Positions 13,968-14,013 of a stretch of DNA of 14,013 bases are shown in pieces. The position numbers were made by a program, and so were the translations under genes. Position 1 is the first letter of the stretch. Every line of letters starts with the position of its first letter. The notes below the pieces were generated by a model. It had not been told where the DNA came from. It made no database searches and worked only from the letters and a program-made list of their open reading frames with translations. This stretch comes from Aalborgiella sp031424795. GTDB lineage: Bacteria > Pseudomonadota > Gammaproteobacteria > Burkholderiales > Burkholderiaceae_C. The stretch covers positions 1 to 14,013 of the forward strand of contig JANPIC010000088.1 of the NCBI GenBank assembly GCA_031424795.1, in the 5' to 3' direction.

Positions 13968-14013
13968 ATGTCAAAACGTCTGAAACGTCAATTTCTCACA
14001 TCCAGCGCGGCTG
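13968..14013 (+). CDS. Start of a gene, probable exported protein (cut by window end)
   Basis: Only 15 complete codons are visible (MSKRLKRQFLTSSAA) before the window ends. AGGA at 13958-13961, 6 bases before the ATG, supports a real start. The basic start followed by KRQFLTSSAA resembles a Tat signal (RRxFL, here with KR) or a Sec signal n-region, as in many periplasmic binding proteins of Burkholderiales. The product cannot be named. It follows eptA in the same direction after 122 bases. Confidence 0.6.
   Translation, partial: MSKRLKRQFLTSSAA

Overview
The window looks like chromosomal DNA from a betaproteobacterium. Burkholderiales is most likely, and a Comamonadaceae-like lineage is my best guess. 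The evidence is the dnaG-rpoD pair, an RpoD with a long Lys/Pro/Ala-rich N-terminal tail, a grpE-dnaK-dnaJ cluster, and short AT-rich hairpin-forming repeats between genes. This is inference from protein character and gene order; no database search was possible. All genes are intact except the last, which is cut by the window edge. I see no tRNA, rRNA, CRISPR array or complete transposon.

Region 1 (1-2740): a pair of inverted repeats of the type often seen near REP-associated transposase genes, then an AT-rich hypothetical gene (possible nuclease-like fold), then dnaG (primase). In many proteobacteria dnaG follows rpsU and often a yqeY-like gene. Here the gene directly upstream is the hypothetical one, so it and the repeats look like an insertion into the macromolecular-synthesis locus.

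Region 2 (2741-6642): a 330-base leader with an extended -10 promoter, rpoD (primary sigma factor), a strong hairpin, a 303-base gap containing an AT-rich repeat, a small HxlR-like winged-helix regulator, tandem terminators, and a single-domain FKBP-type peptidyl-prolyl isomerase.

Region 3 (6643-10828): the heat-shock chaperone cluster grpE, dnaK, dnaJ. Both grpE and dnaK are preceded by matching sigma-32-like promoters (CTTGAAA, 13 bases, CCnCACCT). dnaJ follows dnaK after a long imperfect hairpin and has no obvious promoter, so it is probably co-transcribed. GrpE is the nucleotide exchange factor and DnaJ the J-domain co-chaperone of DnaK; the FKBP just upstream is also a folding factor.

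Region 4 (10829-14013): dnaJ converges on a reverse-strand radical SAM gene (PA0069-like). That gene is divergent from a membrane phosphoethanolamine transferase (EptA type). The window ends in the first codons of a gene whose product probably has an export signal.

The most notable non-coding structure is a dispersed intergenic repeat. One 31-base sequence occurs identically upstream of grpE and downstream of dnaJ, and related AAGCTAT-bearing elements lie before and after rpoD. I did not find a convincing new multi-gene system. The best candidates for follow-up are the inserted hypothetical gene, the repeat family, and the paired heat-shock promoters with their palindromes.
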